Source: Gordonia sp. PDNC005 (lineage in GTDB: Bacteria; Actinomycetota; Actinomycetes; Mycobacteriales; Mycobacteriaceae). From it: 64,000 bases of DNA. The DNA lies in assembly GCF_016919385.1 (NCBI RefSeq), contig NZ_CP070351.1, forward strand, positions 868,001-932,000, in the 5' to 3' direction. A program made the translations under genes and the position numbers. Positions 51,296 to 60,523 of this stretch are shown here, piece by piece (the first letter of the stretch is position 1; each line of letters begins with the position of its first letter). A model generated the notes under the pieces. The model was given only the letters and a program-made list of their open reading frames with translations, was not told the origin of the DNA and searched no databases.

Positions 51296-52999
51296 GTGTT
51301 GACGGTGATTCTGGTCGGGTTGGCAGGTGGACTGGTGACGGGAGTGTCGCCGTGTGTTCTGCCGATGCTGCCGATCGTTTTTGTGACCGGCGGATCGCGG
51401 TCGGCGGCGTCCGACGACGCGACGGAGCCCCCGAATCGATGGAGGACCCCCGCGATCATCGCCGGGATCGTCACCAGTTTCAGCATCATCTCGCTGCTGG
51501 GGACCCTGGTGCTCAGCGCGCTCGGGCTGCCGGATTCGGTGCTGAGGTGGACGGGCATCGTCCTGCTGATCCTGATCGGTGTCGGGTTGATCGTGCCACA
51601 GGTGTCGCACCTGTTGGAGCGCCCGTTCTCGCGGATGCCCGCCTTCACTTCGGGCGGCCGCGGTGGACGATTCGCGCCGTATCTGCTCGGCATGGGGCTC
51701 GGAACGCTGTACGTGCCGTGTGCCGGTCCTGTGTTGGCGGCGATCTCGGTGGCCGGCGCCACCGGCCAGATCGGTTGGCGGACAGTGGTGTTGACGGTGT
51801 CGTTTGCGATCGGCGCGGCGCTTCCCCTCGCTGTGTTCGCCGCGGCCGGGGCCTCGCTGTCGAAGCGGCTCGCGGCCTACCGCAGCCGCCAGCGGACCTT
51901 CCGGATCGTCGGTGGCGTCATCCTCATCGGGTTGGCCGCGGCGCTGATCATGGACGCGCCTGCCCGTCTGCAAGCGGCCCTCCCGAGCTACACGGCGGCC
52001 GCGGATCGTGCGCTCTCCAACTCCGATGCAGTGAACGATGCGCTCGGCCGCTCGAACTCCGGCGACGCGGCGTGCCGCGGGGAGGCCGACGGTCTCGCCG
52101 ACTGCGGCGCGGCTCCCGGTTTCGACGGCGGCGGGCGCTGGTTCAACACGGCGAACGGGCAGCGGCTCACTGACGCGGACCTGCGCGGAAAGGTAGTCCT
52201 CGTCGACTTCTGGACGTACTCGTGCATCAACTGCCTGCGCGACGGTCCGCATGTTCGACAGTGGTACGACGCGTATCGGAGCGCCGGGTTGGTCGTGGTC
52301 GGTGTGCACACTCCGGAGTTCGCGTTCGAGAAGGATTCTGGGAACGTGGCGTCGGCCATAAGGTCCGAGCGCATCGACTATCCGGTGGTGCAGGACAACG
52401 ACTTCGCGATCTGGCAGGCGTACGGCAACCGCTACTGGCCCGCCAAGTACCTGATCGACGCCACAGGTCGGATTCGTGCCGCGAACTTCGGGGAGGGGCG
52501 ATATCGCGAGGTCGAGAACGGCATCCGAGACCTGCTGCGGGCCGCGTCACCCGGCGTGGTGCTCCCCGAACCCGTGGACACGACCGACACGTCGGCGCCG
52601 TCCGGCGCGGTGTCTCCAGAGATGTACTTGTCGTCGACCCGGTCGAGTGGCGCCTATGCGGGATCGCCCGAACTCACCAACGGCTCGCACGACTTCTCGC
52701 TCGCGGCGCAGCAGCCCGACGACACCTACGGGCTCTCTGGTCGCTTCGACGTCGCGGACGAGTCGGTAACGGCTCGGGCCGACGCCCGGATCCGATTGGC
52801 GAGCACTGCAGACGACGTGAATGCGGTGCTCAGCGGCAGCGGCAGGGTTGTCGTGCACCAGAGTGGACGCCCGGACCGGGTGATCGACGTGGACGGTGTT
52901 CCCCGTCTGTATCGACTGACCGACGGTGGGCCCCGCAGCCGAGTGCTCACGTTCGACGTCTCGCCTGGCGTCTCCTGGTTCACGTTCACATTCGGTTGA
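51296..52999 (+). CDS. dipZ: DipZ, CcdA-TlpA fusion thiol-disulfide protein
   Basis: The 567-residue protein combines a CcdA-like membrane part with two redox Cys (GVSPCVLPM, Cys20; YVPCAGPVL, Cys142), an extracytoplasmic thioredoxin domain with WTYSCINC (Cys310, Cys313), and a C-terminal beta domain. It carries reducing power across the membrane to secreted proteins. In M. tuberculosis dipZ lies between the SigK-regulated mpt70 and mpt83, which matches its place here behind sigK-rskA. Confidence 0.9.
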   Translation: MLTVILVGLAGGLVTGVSPCVLPMLPIVFVTGGSRSAASDDATEPPNRWRTPAIIAGIVTSFSIISLLGTLVLSALGLPDSVLRWTGIVLLILIGVGLIVPQVSHLLERPFSRMPAFTSGGRGGRFAPYLLGMGLGTLYVPCAGPVLAAISVAGATGQIGWRTVVLTVSFAIGAALPLAVFAAAGASLSKRLAAYRSRQRTFRIVGGVILIGLAAALIMDAPARLQAALPSYTAAADRALSNSDAVNDALGRSNSGDAACRGEADGLADCGAAPGFDGGGRWFNTANGQRLTDADLRGKVVLVDFWTYSCINCLRDGPHVRQWYDAYRSAGLVVVGVHTPEFAFEKDSGNVASAIRSERIDYPVVQDNDFAIWQAYGNRYWPAKYLIDATGRIRAANFGEGRYREVENGIRDLLRAASPGVVLPEPVDTTDTSAPSGAVSPEMYLSSTRSSGAYAGSPELTNGSHDFSLAAQQPDDTYGLSGRFDVADESVTARADARIRLASTADDVNAVLSGSGRVVVHQSGRPDRVIDVDGVPRLYRLTDGGPRSRVLTFDVSPGVSWFTFTFG

Positions 53000-53054
53000 C
53001 GCGACACGCCGGACACCGTGGAACCGAACACTGATTCTGTGCGTCCAACTGAGT

Positions 53055-53354
53055 ATGAAGGCAGTGACAGTGGACCAGACAGCACTACGCACGGTGGCCG
53101 ATGCGCAGCGGGGCGCCGCCGACCGGGTTCGTGCCCAGGCCGCCGCGGAACGGCTCGACACGGGCGGGTTGGCACCGGTCTTCGGGTTGATCGGCGCCGG
53201 ATTCCTCGCGGCACTCGTCGATGTGACGGCACAGCGGACCAGGCAGCTCGACGCCTTGTCGACGGCCCACACGAACACGTCGATCCGGACCACGGCGGCC
53301 TGCTGCGCGTATACGTGTTGTGACGCCGACGGTGCGAAGAAGGTGACAGCATGA
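53055..53354 (+). CDS. Small WXG100/ESX-like helical protein
   Basis: The 99-residue product (ATG 53055, or GTG 53064) is mostly helical, with VDQTALRTVADAQRGAADRV and a LDALSTAHT segment. It lacks a signal peptide and overlaps the next gene by four bases. Size, helical pattern and the peptidoglycan-hydrolase partner suggest an ESX-type or hydrolase-associated protein. A Cys-rich CCAYTCCD near the end is unusual. Confidence 0.6.
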   Translation: MKAVTVDQTALRTVADAQRGAADRVRAQAAAERLDTGGLAPVFGLIGAGFLAALVDVTAQRTRQLDALSTAHTNTSIRTTAACCAYTCCDADGAKKVTA

Positions 53355-54280
53355 CCGCCGAGGTGCTCATCGCGCCGCTGAAGGTGCTGATCGCGACTCT
53401 GGGCACCGGTGACCTGCCCGCGGGGGCCACAGCAGCATTGGCTGAGTCGACGCGAACCCTCGGTGCAGCCGCCGACGAGTCGGCGCGGACGATGACGGCG
53501 ACGTCCGCCGGATGGCGGGGGACCGGCGCAGACGCGGCGGCTGCGAGGGCCCGGACCCTGGCACAGGCCGACCGGACCGCCGGTGACGACGGTGCCGATG
53601 TCGCCACTGTCATCGCTGCGGCCGCCGCGCACGTCAAAGCGGCGAACACCGAACTGAACGGCCTGGTGGACTCGTTCGTCACCGCAGCGGGCGCGATCGG
53701 CTCCATCGCGACGCCGGCCGGGCTCGCCGCCTTGGTGCCTCTCGCGCTCGACCACATCGAACGCGGGGTCGCGGTGGTCAGGCGCGCGCAGAGCGCACTC
53801 GACGGCGACACGGCCCAGCTCGAGCGTCATCGGGCGCCTGCACAGGTCGCGCCGCGGGGTAGTGGGCCGACCACGGTAGGCGGTGAGGGGACGCGGGTCG
53901 TGCTGCCAGACGGCACGGTAGTGCAGGCGCCGAACGAGCGTGCCGCCCGCGCGGTGAACGCGGCGTTGAGCGTCCAGGGGACCCCGTACGTCTGGGGCGG
54001 CACCACAACCGACGGCTTCGACTGCAGCGGATTCACTCAGTGGGCGTATCGGCAGGCCGGTCTCGACCTGCCGCGGCTCGCACAGGATCAGGACCTGGCG
54101 GGCGTTCAGGTGTCGCAGTCGGAGCTGATGCCGGGCGATCTCGCGGTCTGGTCCGGCCACGTCGCCATGTACATCGGAAACGATCAGTTCGTCGAGACCG
54201 GCGGCGATCCCGTCGGGGTGACTCCGCTGCGTACCACCAACGCCGGTCAGACGTTCGAGGGCTTCTATCGCCCGAGGTGA
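53351..54280 (+). CDS. NlpC/P60 peptidoglycan hydrolase with N-terminal helical domain
   Basis: The 309-residue protein has an N-terminal helical WXG-like domain (about residues 15-150, with TATSAGWRGTGAD) and a C-terminal NlpC/P60 domain with Cys225 in DGFDCSGFTQWAYRQ and His near 270 in SGHVAMYIG. No classical signal peptide is seen, so export may depend on its small partner or an ESX route. It likely cleaves stem peptides. Confidence 0.83.
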   Translation: MTAEVLIAPLKVLIATLGTGDLPAGATAALAESTRTLGAAADESARTMTATSAGWRGTGADAAAARARTLAQADRTAGDDGADVATVIAAAAAHVKAANTELNGLVDSFVTAAGAIGSIATPAGLAALVPLALDHIERGVAVVRRAQSALDGDTAQLERHRAPAQVAPRGSGPTTVGGEGTRVVLPDGTVVQAPNERAARAVNAALSVQGTPYVWGGTTTDGFDCSGFTQWAYRQAGLDLPRLAQDQDLAGVQVSQSELMPGDLAVWSGHVAMYIGNDQFVETGGDPVGVTPLRTTNAGQTFEGFYRPR

Positions 54281-54304
54281 TCGGCCCCGGCATAAGATCT
54301 GCAC

Positions 54305-54955
54305 ATGACTTCGGCTTCTGACGCCGGCGTGCAAGTGCACGTCGTCGAACACCCGCTGACCCGTGCCTGGCTGTCGATCCTGCGCGACCAGGCGACCGAC
54401 AACACAGCCTTCCGCAGTGCGCTCGCCCGTCTCTCTCAGATGCTCGTGTACGAGGCTTTCGCCGACGTGCCCGTCGACGAGATCGACGTCCAGACGCCGG
54501 TCGCCGTTGCGCCCGGGGCGCGGGTGTCGACGCCGCCGATGTTCGTGCCCGTTCTTCGCGCGGGTCTCGGCATGCTCGAATCGGCCCTGGCCGTTCTGCC
54601 CGACGCCCGGATCGGATTCGTCGGTGTCGGACGCGACGAGGAGACGGCGCAACCCGTCGAGTACCTCGCGTCGCTGCCCGCCGACCTGTCCGGTCAGCCC
54701 GTCTACGTGCTCGACCCGATGCTCGCCACCGGTGGCTCGCTGATCCACACGCTCGACCTGCTGGCCGAACGCGGCGCCACCGACCTCACCGCGGTGTGTG
54801 TCGTTGGAGCTCCGGAAGGTGTCGCCGCACTGCAAGGGTCCAGGCACCGCGGCCTTCGCCTGGTGATCGGCGCGATCGACGAGCACCTCAACGAGGACGC
54901 ATTCATCGTTCCGGGACTCGGCGACGCGGGCGACCGCCAGTTCGGCCCCCGCTGA
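54305..54955 (+). CDS. upp: Uracil phosphoribosyltransferase
   Basis: The 216-residue enzyme makes UMP from uracil and [20 protein letters not shown] at the start, [15 protein letters not shown], the PRPP loop in [12 protein letters not shown] and the final [12 protein letters not shown] are intact. It completes the pyrimidine salvage set with cdd and deoA. Confidence 0.96.
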   Translation: MTSASDAGVQVHVVEHPLTRAWLSILRDQATDNTAFRSALARLSQMLVYEAFADVPVDEIDVQTPVAVAPGARVSTPPMFVPVLRAGLGMLESALAVLPDARIGFVGVGRDEETAQPVEYLASLPADLSGQPVYVLDPMLATGGSLIHTLDLLAERGATDLTAVCVVGAPEGVAALQGSRHRGLRLVIGAIDEHLNEDAFIVPGLGDAGDRQFGPR

Positions 54956-54959
54956 GTCG

Positions 54960-55607
54960 GTGCAGTCTGCACGTGGCCGCGAGGTGGCCTTGGCGCTGGT
55001 CCTGGCGGCGGTCGCGGGAAGCCTCGACGCGATCGGCTTCCTTCACCTCGGCGGGTACTTCGTCTCGTTCATGAGCGGCAACACCACGCGGATGTCGGCG
55101 GAGGCCGTGGACTTGCGTTGGGCTGACGCCGGGCGTGCCGTGGGCCTGATCGTGTTGTTCTTCGTCGGCGGAGTGATCGGGGCGCTGCTGTCCCGCGTGC
55201 GAGACGGCCGCGTGACCGTAATGGCGACGTCGACCCTGTTGGTGGCCGCCTCGGCCGCGCTGAGCGCAACATCCTCGACGGTCCCGCCGATACTCGGGGT
55301 CGCGGTCGCGATGGGTGTCATGAACGCGACGTTCCTGCGCGACGGTGAGGTGTCGATCGGGTTGACGTACATGACCGGGACACTGGTCAAGGCGGCGCAA
55401 CAGGTCGGTGCGGCGCTGCTCGGCGGACCCCGGTGGCGGTGGGTGCGCTATCTCGGCATGTGGTCGGCGTTGGCGGCCGGATCGCTGCTCGGTGCGTTGA
55501 TCTATGTCGCGTGGGGTGTGTCGGCACTGTGGCCGGTCGCCGCGGTGATGGCTGTGGCCACCGTCGCCGCGTGGCGGGTGCGGCGGGTCAGTTCACCCAC
55601 GAGCTGA
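54960..55607 (+). CDS. YoaK/DUF1275 membrane protein
   Basis: The 215-residue protein has five to six hydrophobic segments and the family signature AGSLDAIGFLHLGGYFVSFM followed by SGNTT. GVMNATFLRDGEVSIGLTYM marks the second half. The GTG start is four bases after upp. It overlaps the converging 55588 gene by 20 bases. Function unknown. Confidence 0.8.
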   Translation: MQSARGREVALALVLAAVAGSLDAIGFLHLGGYFVSFMSGNTTRMSAEAVDLRWADAGRAVGLIVLFFVGGVIGALLSRVRDGRVTVMATSTLLVAASAALSATSSTVPPILGVAVAMGVMNATFLRDGEVSIGLTYMTGTLVKAAQQVGAALLGGPRWRWVRYLGMWSALAAGSLLGALIYVAWGVSALWPVAAVMAVATVAAWRVRRVSSPTS

Positions 55608-56220
55608 TCATCGGTTCGACGGTGGGGCTGTCGCCGGGTACCAGAATCGTCAACGCAGACGGCGACACCCGGTAGACGGTGCTGCCGTTCTGGGCGTCGA
55701 AGGTGTCGCCCGACCGGCTCGGATACCCGACCTCGATCGAGTCGCCCTCCGCGTAGCCCTTGTAGTACAGGCGTGAAGTGTCCGCACCCACCTGACAGAT
55801 CACCACGTGGGATCGTGACGTGTAGCCGACGAACACGGCGTCGTCGTCGGCGTTGCACCGCGCCGCGCTGATCGATGTGAAGCCCTGCCGGTCGGTGCCG
55901 GCGACGGTCGGGGGGTCGTGCGCCTGAGTGGTGGTGGTCGGCGGCGGCGTGTAGGCGGTAGGTGCGTCCGGCGACCCGGTGACGGTGACAGTCGACTGCG
56001 ACACGGGCCCGGACTGCGTGGTCGACGAGGATGTGGGTCCGGCGGTATCGGAGTTGTCGCCCTTTGCGAAGTACACTGAGGCGATCACGCCGCCCGCCAG
56101 CACCACGACGCCGGCGATCACCGCGACCACAACGGCGGGGGACGACCACTGCGAGCGCGGCGGCTCGGGCGGATTGGTCGGATACTGATTCGGGAACTGC
56201 CCGTTCGGCGGGTACGTCAT
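55588..56220 (-). CDS. Single-pass membrane protein with extracytoplasmic domain
   Basis: The 210-residue product has a Pro/Asn/Gln-rich cytoplasmic start (PPNGQFPNQYPTNPP), one membrane helix (VVVAVIAGVVVLAGGVIASV, about 30-49), a Ser/Thr/Pro linker and a folded outer part with a Cys pair (ARCNADDD and VVICQVG). It is the third gene of the punA-pmmB operon through an ATGA overlap. No enzyme motif is seen. Confidence 0.7.
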   Translation of the reverse strand: MTYPPNGQFPNQYPTNPPEPPRSQWSSPAVVVAVIAGVVVLAGGVIASVYFAKGDNSDTAGPTSSSTTQSGPVSQSTVTVTGSPDAPTAYTPPPTTTTQAHDPPTVAGTDRQGFTSISAARCNADDDAVFVGYTSRSHVVICQVGADTSRLYYKGYAEGDSIEVGYPSRSGDTFDAQNGSTVYRVSPSALTILVPGDSPTVEPMISSWVN

Positions 56221-57740
56221 CGGTTCGGCTCCTCGGTGCGTGATGCGTCCAGCACGCTGTCGACTGCTCGCTGCAATGTGGTCACCGCGCGCTTGCGGAC
56301 TTCCCTCACGGTATCGATGTCGGCGGGCCGGGTCACCTGGCCGTAGAACTTGATCTTGGGCTCGGTGCCGCTCGGCCGAACCATCACACGCAGCGTGCCG
56401 CCCGCGTCGTCGCTCCCGGCCAGTTCAAGACCGTCGGTGCGCAGGCTGTCGGTGCGTTCGGCGTAGTCGGCGACCGCAACGGTGAATCCTTCAACTGTGG
56501 TCGGGGGTCGTTCACGCAACTGACGCAGCAGCGCCGCACCGTCGGCGGCGTTGTCGAAGCGAACCGACCGCTGGCCCGTCACGTGGACCCCGTGGCGCGC
56601 CATCAGAGTGTCCAGCGCCGCCGACAGCCCGCCCCGATCGTGCCAGGAATGGGCGATCAGCGCGCACGCGACTGCTGCGCTGATGCCGTCCTTGTCTCGA
56701 ACGGCGTCGGGATCCACGCAGTGCCCGAGTGCTTCCTCATACGCGTAGACGAGTGGCTCGCCCGCGCGGACAAGCCATTTGAACCCGGTGAGGGTGCGGC
56801 GGGCGTCGAAGCCTCGTGACAGGGCGATCGTGTGCATCAGCGTTCCCGACACGATCGAGCTGGCGACCACGGAACCTGTGGGCGCCGACTGCAGGATCGC
56901 CTCGCCCAGCAGGGCACCGGTCTCGTCGCCGGTCAGCATGCGCCACCCGTCGCCGTCTCGGACCCCGACGGCGCACCGGTCGGCATCGGGATCGAGGGCG
57001 ATGAGGAGATCGGCGTCCACGCGGCGGCCGGTCGCGAGCAGGAGATCGGTCGCGCCCGGCTCCTCCGGATTCGGGAACGCGACAGTGGGGAAGTCCGGGT
57101 CGGGAGTGAATTGCTCGGTCACCGGGTGGACGTCGGTGAATCCGGCGTGGGCGAGGGCTTCGACTGCAAGCGCGCCCCCGACTCCGTGCATGGCAGTGAG
57201 CGCGATTCGCACCGACGGGTTGTCGGAGCGAGGAAAACGGGTGGCGAGTCGCGCGAGATAGTCGCCGCGTATCCGGTCGCCTCGGCCGTCGTCGGTAGTC
57301 GTCGTGCGTTGTACGGACGCCGGTTCGACTCTGCTGATCGCGGCTTCGATCTCCCGGTCGTCGGGGCTGATGAGCTGGGCGCCTCCACCGAGGTACACCT
57401 TGTAGCCGTTGTCGGCCGGCGGATTGTGCGACGCCGTGATCATCACGCCGGCCGCTGCGTCCAACGCGCGGCACCCGAACGCGACGAGCGGGGTCGGGCC
57501 GGGCTCGGGCAGGCCGATGACGTCGAACCCGGCGCCCGCGAACACCTCGCGTGCGGCTTCGGCGAACACCTCGGACCCGTGGCGGGCGTCGCGGCCGACC
57601 ACAACGGTCCGCCCGGCGTAGCCGCTCTCGATGAGCCACGCGGCGAGGCCGGCGGTCGCACGCACGACGTTCTCCACATTCATGCCGTCCGGGCCGTCGC
57701 GCACCGGACCGCGCAGTCCGGCGGTCCCGAACGACAGCAT
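56217..57740 (-). CDS. pmmB: Phosphomannomutase/phosphoglucomutase PmmB
   Basis: The 507-residue enzyme has the phosphohexomutase motifs: FGTAGLRGP, the phosphoserine in TASHNPPADNGYK (Ser104), the metal site DPDADR and the C-terminal VRPSGTEPKIKFY. It interconverts hexose 1- and 6-phosphates. ATG 57740 overlaps the punA stop; much longer in-frame starts would run through punA. Confidence 0.93.
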   Translation of the reverse strand: MLSFGTAGLRGPVRDGPDGMNVENVVRATAGLAAWLIESGYAGRTVVVGRDARHGSEVFAEAAREVFAGAGFDVIGLPEPGPTPLVAFGCRALDAAAGVMITASHNPPADNGYKVYLGGGAQLISPDDREIEAAISRVEPASVQRTTTTDDGRGDRIRGDYLARLATRFPRSDNPSVRIALTAMHGVGGALAVEALAHAGFTDVHPVTEQFTPDPDFPTVAFPNPEEPGATDLLLATGRRVDADLLIALDPDADRCAVGVRDGDGWRMLTGDETGALLGEAILQSAPTGSVVASSIVSGTLMHTIALSRGFDARRTLTGFKWLVRAGEPLVYAYEEALGHCVDPDAVRDKDGISAAVACALIAHSWHDRGGLSAALDTLMARHGVHVTGQRSVRFDNAADGAALLRQLRERPPTTVEGFTVAVADYAERTDSLRTDGLELAGSDDAGGTLRVMVRPSGTEPKIKFYGQVTRPADIDTVREVRKRAVTTLQRAVDSVLDASRTEEPNR

Positions 57741-58546
57741 CAGGCGATTTCGGAGATCACCGAGCGGAGCAGAGCGCCCATCCGCGCCGCCGACTCCCGG
57801 CCCACAGCGAGCACCTCGGCGTGATCGAGCGCCTCGCCGGTGATGCCCGCGGCGAGGTTCGTCACCAGCGACAGGCCGAGGACGTCGACACCAGCGGCAC
57901 GCGCGGCGATCGTCTCGTGGACCGTCGACATGCCGACGAGATCGGCGCCCATCGCAGCGAGCATGCGGATCTCGGCGGGTGTCTCGTACTGCGGGCCGGG
58001 CAGACCCGCGTACACGCCGTCGACGAGGTCGGGATCCACTCGGCGTGCGATGTCGCGCAGTGACGGCCGGTAGGCGTCGACCATGTTCACGAAGTGCGCG
58101 CCCCGCAGTGGCGAGCGGCCGGTCAGATTGAGCTGGTCTGAGATCAGCACCGGTTGGCCGACGGACAGTCCGGGCGCGACGCCGCCGGCGGCGTTCGTCA
58201 GGACGACGGTATGGGCGCCCGCCGCGGCCGCGGTGCGGACCGGATGGACCACCCGGGCCAGATCGTGCCCTTCGTACGCGTGTGTTCGGCCCAGGAGCAC
58301 GAGCACCCGGACGCCTTCGAGCTGCACCGACCGGATGACGCCTGCGTGCCCCTGAGCCGACGGTGGCGTGAAGCCGGGTACCCGGACCATAGGGATCTCG
58401 GTGACCGGTGTTCCGATGGCATCCGCCGCAGGCGCCCAACCGGACCCGAGCACTACGGCCACGTCGTGTCGGGCGCAGTCGGTCTCGGCGGCGATTGTGG
58501 CCGCCGCGGCGATCGCGGCGGCATCGGGGTCGACGGTCGGATCCAT
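57740..58546 (-). CDS. punA: Purine nucleoside phosphorylase
   Basis: The 268-residue trimeric-type enzyme cleaves purine nucleosides to base and ribose-1-phosphate. VVLGSGWAP, the [13 protein letters not shown] phosphate/nucleoside site and [11 protein letters not shown] are diagnostic, with LVTNLAAGI near the end. It is the first gene of the minus-strand operon and is divergent from the crotonase gene. Confidence 0.95.
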   Translation of the reverse strand: MDPTVDPDAAAIAAAATIAAETDCARHDVAVVLGSGWAPAADAIGTPVTEIPMVRVPGFTPPSAQGHAGVIRSVQLEGVRVLVLLGRTHAYEGHDLARVVHPVRTAAAAGAHTVVLTNAAGGVAPGLSVGQPVLISDQLNLTGRSPLRGAHFVNMVDAYRPSLRDIARRVDPDLVDGVYAGLPGPQYETPAEIRMLAAMGADLVGMSTVHETIAARAAGVDVLGLSLVTNLAAGITGEALDHAEVLAVGRESAARMGALLRSVISEIA

Positions 58547-58560
58547 GGGACAAGCCTAAG

Positions 58561-58594
58561 ATACGGTTCTCAGCGCTACGATATGGTTCTCAGC
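58561..58594 (+). promoter_or_regulatory. Direct-repeat operator upstream of the crotonase gene
   Basis: ATACGGTTCTCAGC at 58561-58574 and ATATGGTTCTCAGC at 58581-58594 are direct repeats with one difference, 20 bp apart. The second ends one base before the ATG at 58596. Two turns of DNA between copies suggests a dimeric regulator that blocks or requires this promoter. Confidence 0.6.
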
Positions 58595-58595
58595 T

Positions 58596-59291
58596 ATGCC
58601 GTACTTGAACGTGACCGACGACGCAGCCGAGCTCTACTTGGGCACCGAAGGCGTCGAATTGGACGAGACCAATCCGGAGAACCGTTTCGGCGTCGAGTGG
58701 ATGCCCTCGATCACCGCTCTGATCGACGAGGCGGTCGCCGCTCGGAAGCCGCTGATCATCTCCGCGACCGGCAAGTTCTTCTCCAACGGTCTCGACACCG
58801 ACTACGTGTTCGCGAACGGTGACAAGCTCCCCGCGTACCTCGACACGGTCCACGCGCTGTACGCCAAGGTCCTGACCGTTCCCGCGCCGGTGATCGTCGC
58901 GATCAACGGCCACGCATTCGGTGCGGGCGCGATGCTGGCGTTGTGCGCGGACCATCGCATCATGCGCAACGATCGTGGGTTCTGGTCACTTCCCGAGGCC
59001 GCGCTCAACATGCCGTTCACCCGCGGCATGGCCGCGTTGGTCCGGACCCGGATCCCGGATGCGACCGCCACCGAGGCGATGCTGACCAGTCGTCGGTACG
59101 GAGGCGACGACGCGGTCGCCGCTGGAATCGTCGACGAGGCCGTCAGCGCCGACGCCCTCCTGGAACGCGCACGCGAGGTGGCTCGCACGCGGACCCCGCT
59201 CGTCGGCGACAACCAGGCCGTCATCAAGCGCGGTCTGCGTCTGCCGCTGCTGGACGATCTGAACACGCCCACCCCGGCAACCCTCCTCTGA
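58596..59291 (+). CDS. Enoyl-CoA hydratase/isomerase family protein
   Basis: The 231-residue crotonase-fold protein has the oxyanion-hole regions GKFFSNGLDTDYVF and INGHAFGAGAMLALCAD, and LPEAALNMPFTRGM. The usual pair of catalytic Glu is not clearly visible, so an isomerase or hydrolase role is possible. The stop overlaps the amidohydrolase start. Confidence 0.8.
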   Translation: MPYLNVTDDAAELYLGTEGVELDETNPENRFGVEWMPSITALIDEAVAARKPLIISATGKFFSNGLDTDYVFANGDKLPAYLDTVHALYAKVLTVPAPVIVAINGHAFGAGAMLALCADHRIMRNDRGFWSLPEAALNMPFTRGMAALVRTRIPDATATEAMLTSRRYGGDDAVAAGIVDEAVSADALLERAREVARTRTPLVGDNQAVIKRGLRLPLLDDLNTPTPATLL

Positions 59292-60454
59292 TGATTCCCG
59301 TCATCGAGGACTGGCTCGCCGCCAACCTCGACCAGGTGATCGCCCTGCGGCGTGAGATCCACGCGTCGCCTGAGCTGTCGATGGCCGAGACGAAGACGAC
59401 CGCGACCGTCGTGCGTGTCCTGACCGAGGCCGGTCTTGCACCGACCGTGCTGCCCAAGGGCACCGGTGTGGTGTGCGATCTCGGCCCCGTGGACGCACCG
59501 CGCATCGGTCTGCGCGCGGATCTCGACGGTCTGCCCGTGCCTGAGCAGACCGGTCTGCCGTTCGCCTCGCGCAATGAAGGCGTCTCTCACTCGTGCGGAC
59601 ACGACGCCCATGCCGCCATCCTGATGGGCGTCGGGATGCTCCTGAACGAGGTCCACAAGGCAGGCGACCTGAGAGTCGGCGTTCGCCTGCTGTTCCAGGC
59701 AGCCGAAGAGGTGATGCCCGGAGGCGCACTCGACGCGATCGACGCCGGGGTGACCGACGGCCTGAGTCGGATCTTCGCGTTGCACTGCGACCCCCATCTC
59801 AAGGTGGGCACCGTCGGTCTGCGGCCCGGGCCGCTCACGTCCGCTGCCGACCGCGTGGAGGTGCACCTCCACGGACCCGGTGGCCACAGTTCCCGCCCGC
59901 ACCTGACCAGCGACCTCGTCTATGCGATGGGCGCGATCATCACTGGGCTGCCCGGCATCCTCTCGCGACGCGTCGACCCGCGGTCGGGCACGGTCATGGC
60001 CTGGGGCGCCGTCCACTCCGGCAATGCGCCGAATGCGATTCCGCAGGAGGGACGGATGCGCGGCACCGTCCGCACCGGTGATCACGAGACGTGGCAGTTG
60101 CTCGAACCGCTGGTCCGCAGTGTGATCGGCGAGATCGCGGCTCCGCTCGGCGTGGCCTGCGACATCACGTACTTCCGCGGCGTGCCGCCGGTGGTGAACG
60201 ATGTCGACTCGGTCCAGATGCTGCGTCACGCCGTCGCTGCGATCGGTCCGGATGCAGACGTCGACACACCCCAGTCACCGGGTGGGGAGGACTTCGCCTG
60301 GTACTTGGAGAAGGTGCCCGGCGCCATGGCCCGGCTCGGCGTCTGGAGCGGCACAGGCCCGATGTGTGATCTGCACCAACCGAACTTCGACATCGACGAA
60401 CGCGCGCTAGGCGTCGGCATCGCCACCCTTGCCGGAGTGGTTCTCGGAGCCTGA
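59291..60454 (+). CDS. M20 family amidohydrolase (AmiA1/AmiB1-like)
   Basis: The 387-residue metallohydrolase has the zinc-site motifs RADLDGLPV, SCGHDAHAAIL and FQAAEE, with a dimerisation part containing GGHSSRPH and a final GGEDFAWYLE. It probably removes acyl groups from amino-acid conjugates or peptidoglycan-derived compounds. Its position matches the Rv3305c-Rv3306c genes of M. tuberculosis. Confidence 0.88.
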   Translation: MIPVIEDWLAANLDQVIALRREIHASPELSMAETKTTATVVRVLTEAGLAPTVLPKGTGVVCDLGPVDAPRIGLRADLDGLPVPEQTGLPFASRNEGVSHSCGHDAHAAILMGVGMLLNEVHKAGDLRVGVRLLFQAAEEVMPGGALDAIDAGVTDGLSRIFALHCDPHLKVGTVGLRPGPLTSAADRVEVHLHGPGGHSSRPHLTSDLVYAMGAIITGLPGILSRRVDPRSGTVMAWGAVHSGNAPNAIPQEGRMRGTVRTGDHETWQLLEPLVRSVIGEIAAPLGVACDITYFRGVPPVVNDVDSVQMLRHAVAAIGPDADVDTPQSPGGEDFAWYLEKVPGAMARLGVWSGTGPMCDLHQPNFDIDERALGVGIATLAGVVLGA

Positions 60455-60462
60455 GTCCCACC

Positions 60463-60518
60463 TCTCGACTGCGCTCGAGGATCTGGGAGCGCACCCTGTT
60501 CGTCGAGCGCAGTCGAGA
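60463..60518. repeat. 16-bp inverted repeat between converging genes
   Basis: TCTCGACTGCGCTCGA and TCGAGCGCAGTCGAGA are exact complements with 24 bases between. It lies between the amidohydrolase and cyclotransferase stops. It may act as a bidirectional terminator; sequences of this flavour recur in gaps of related genomes, and shorter versions lie near 7,890 and 40,440 here. Confidence 0.65.
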
Positions 60519-60523
60519 CGTGG

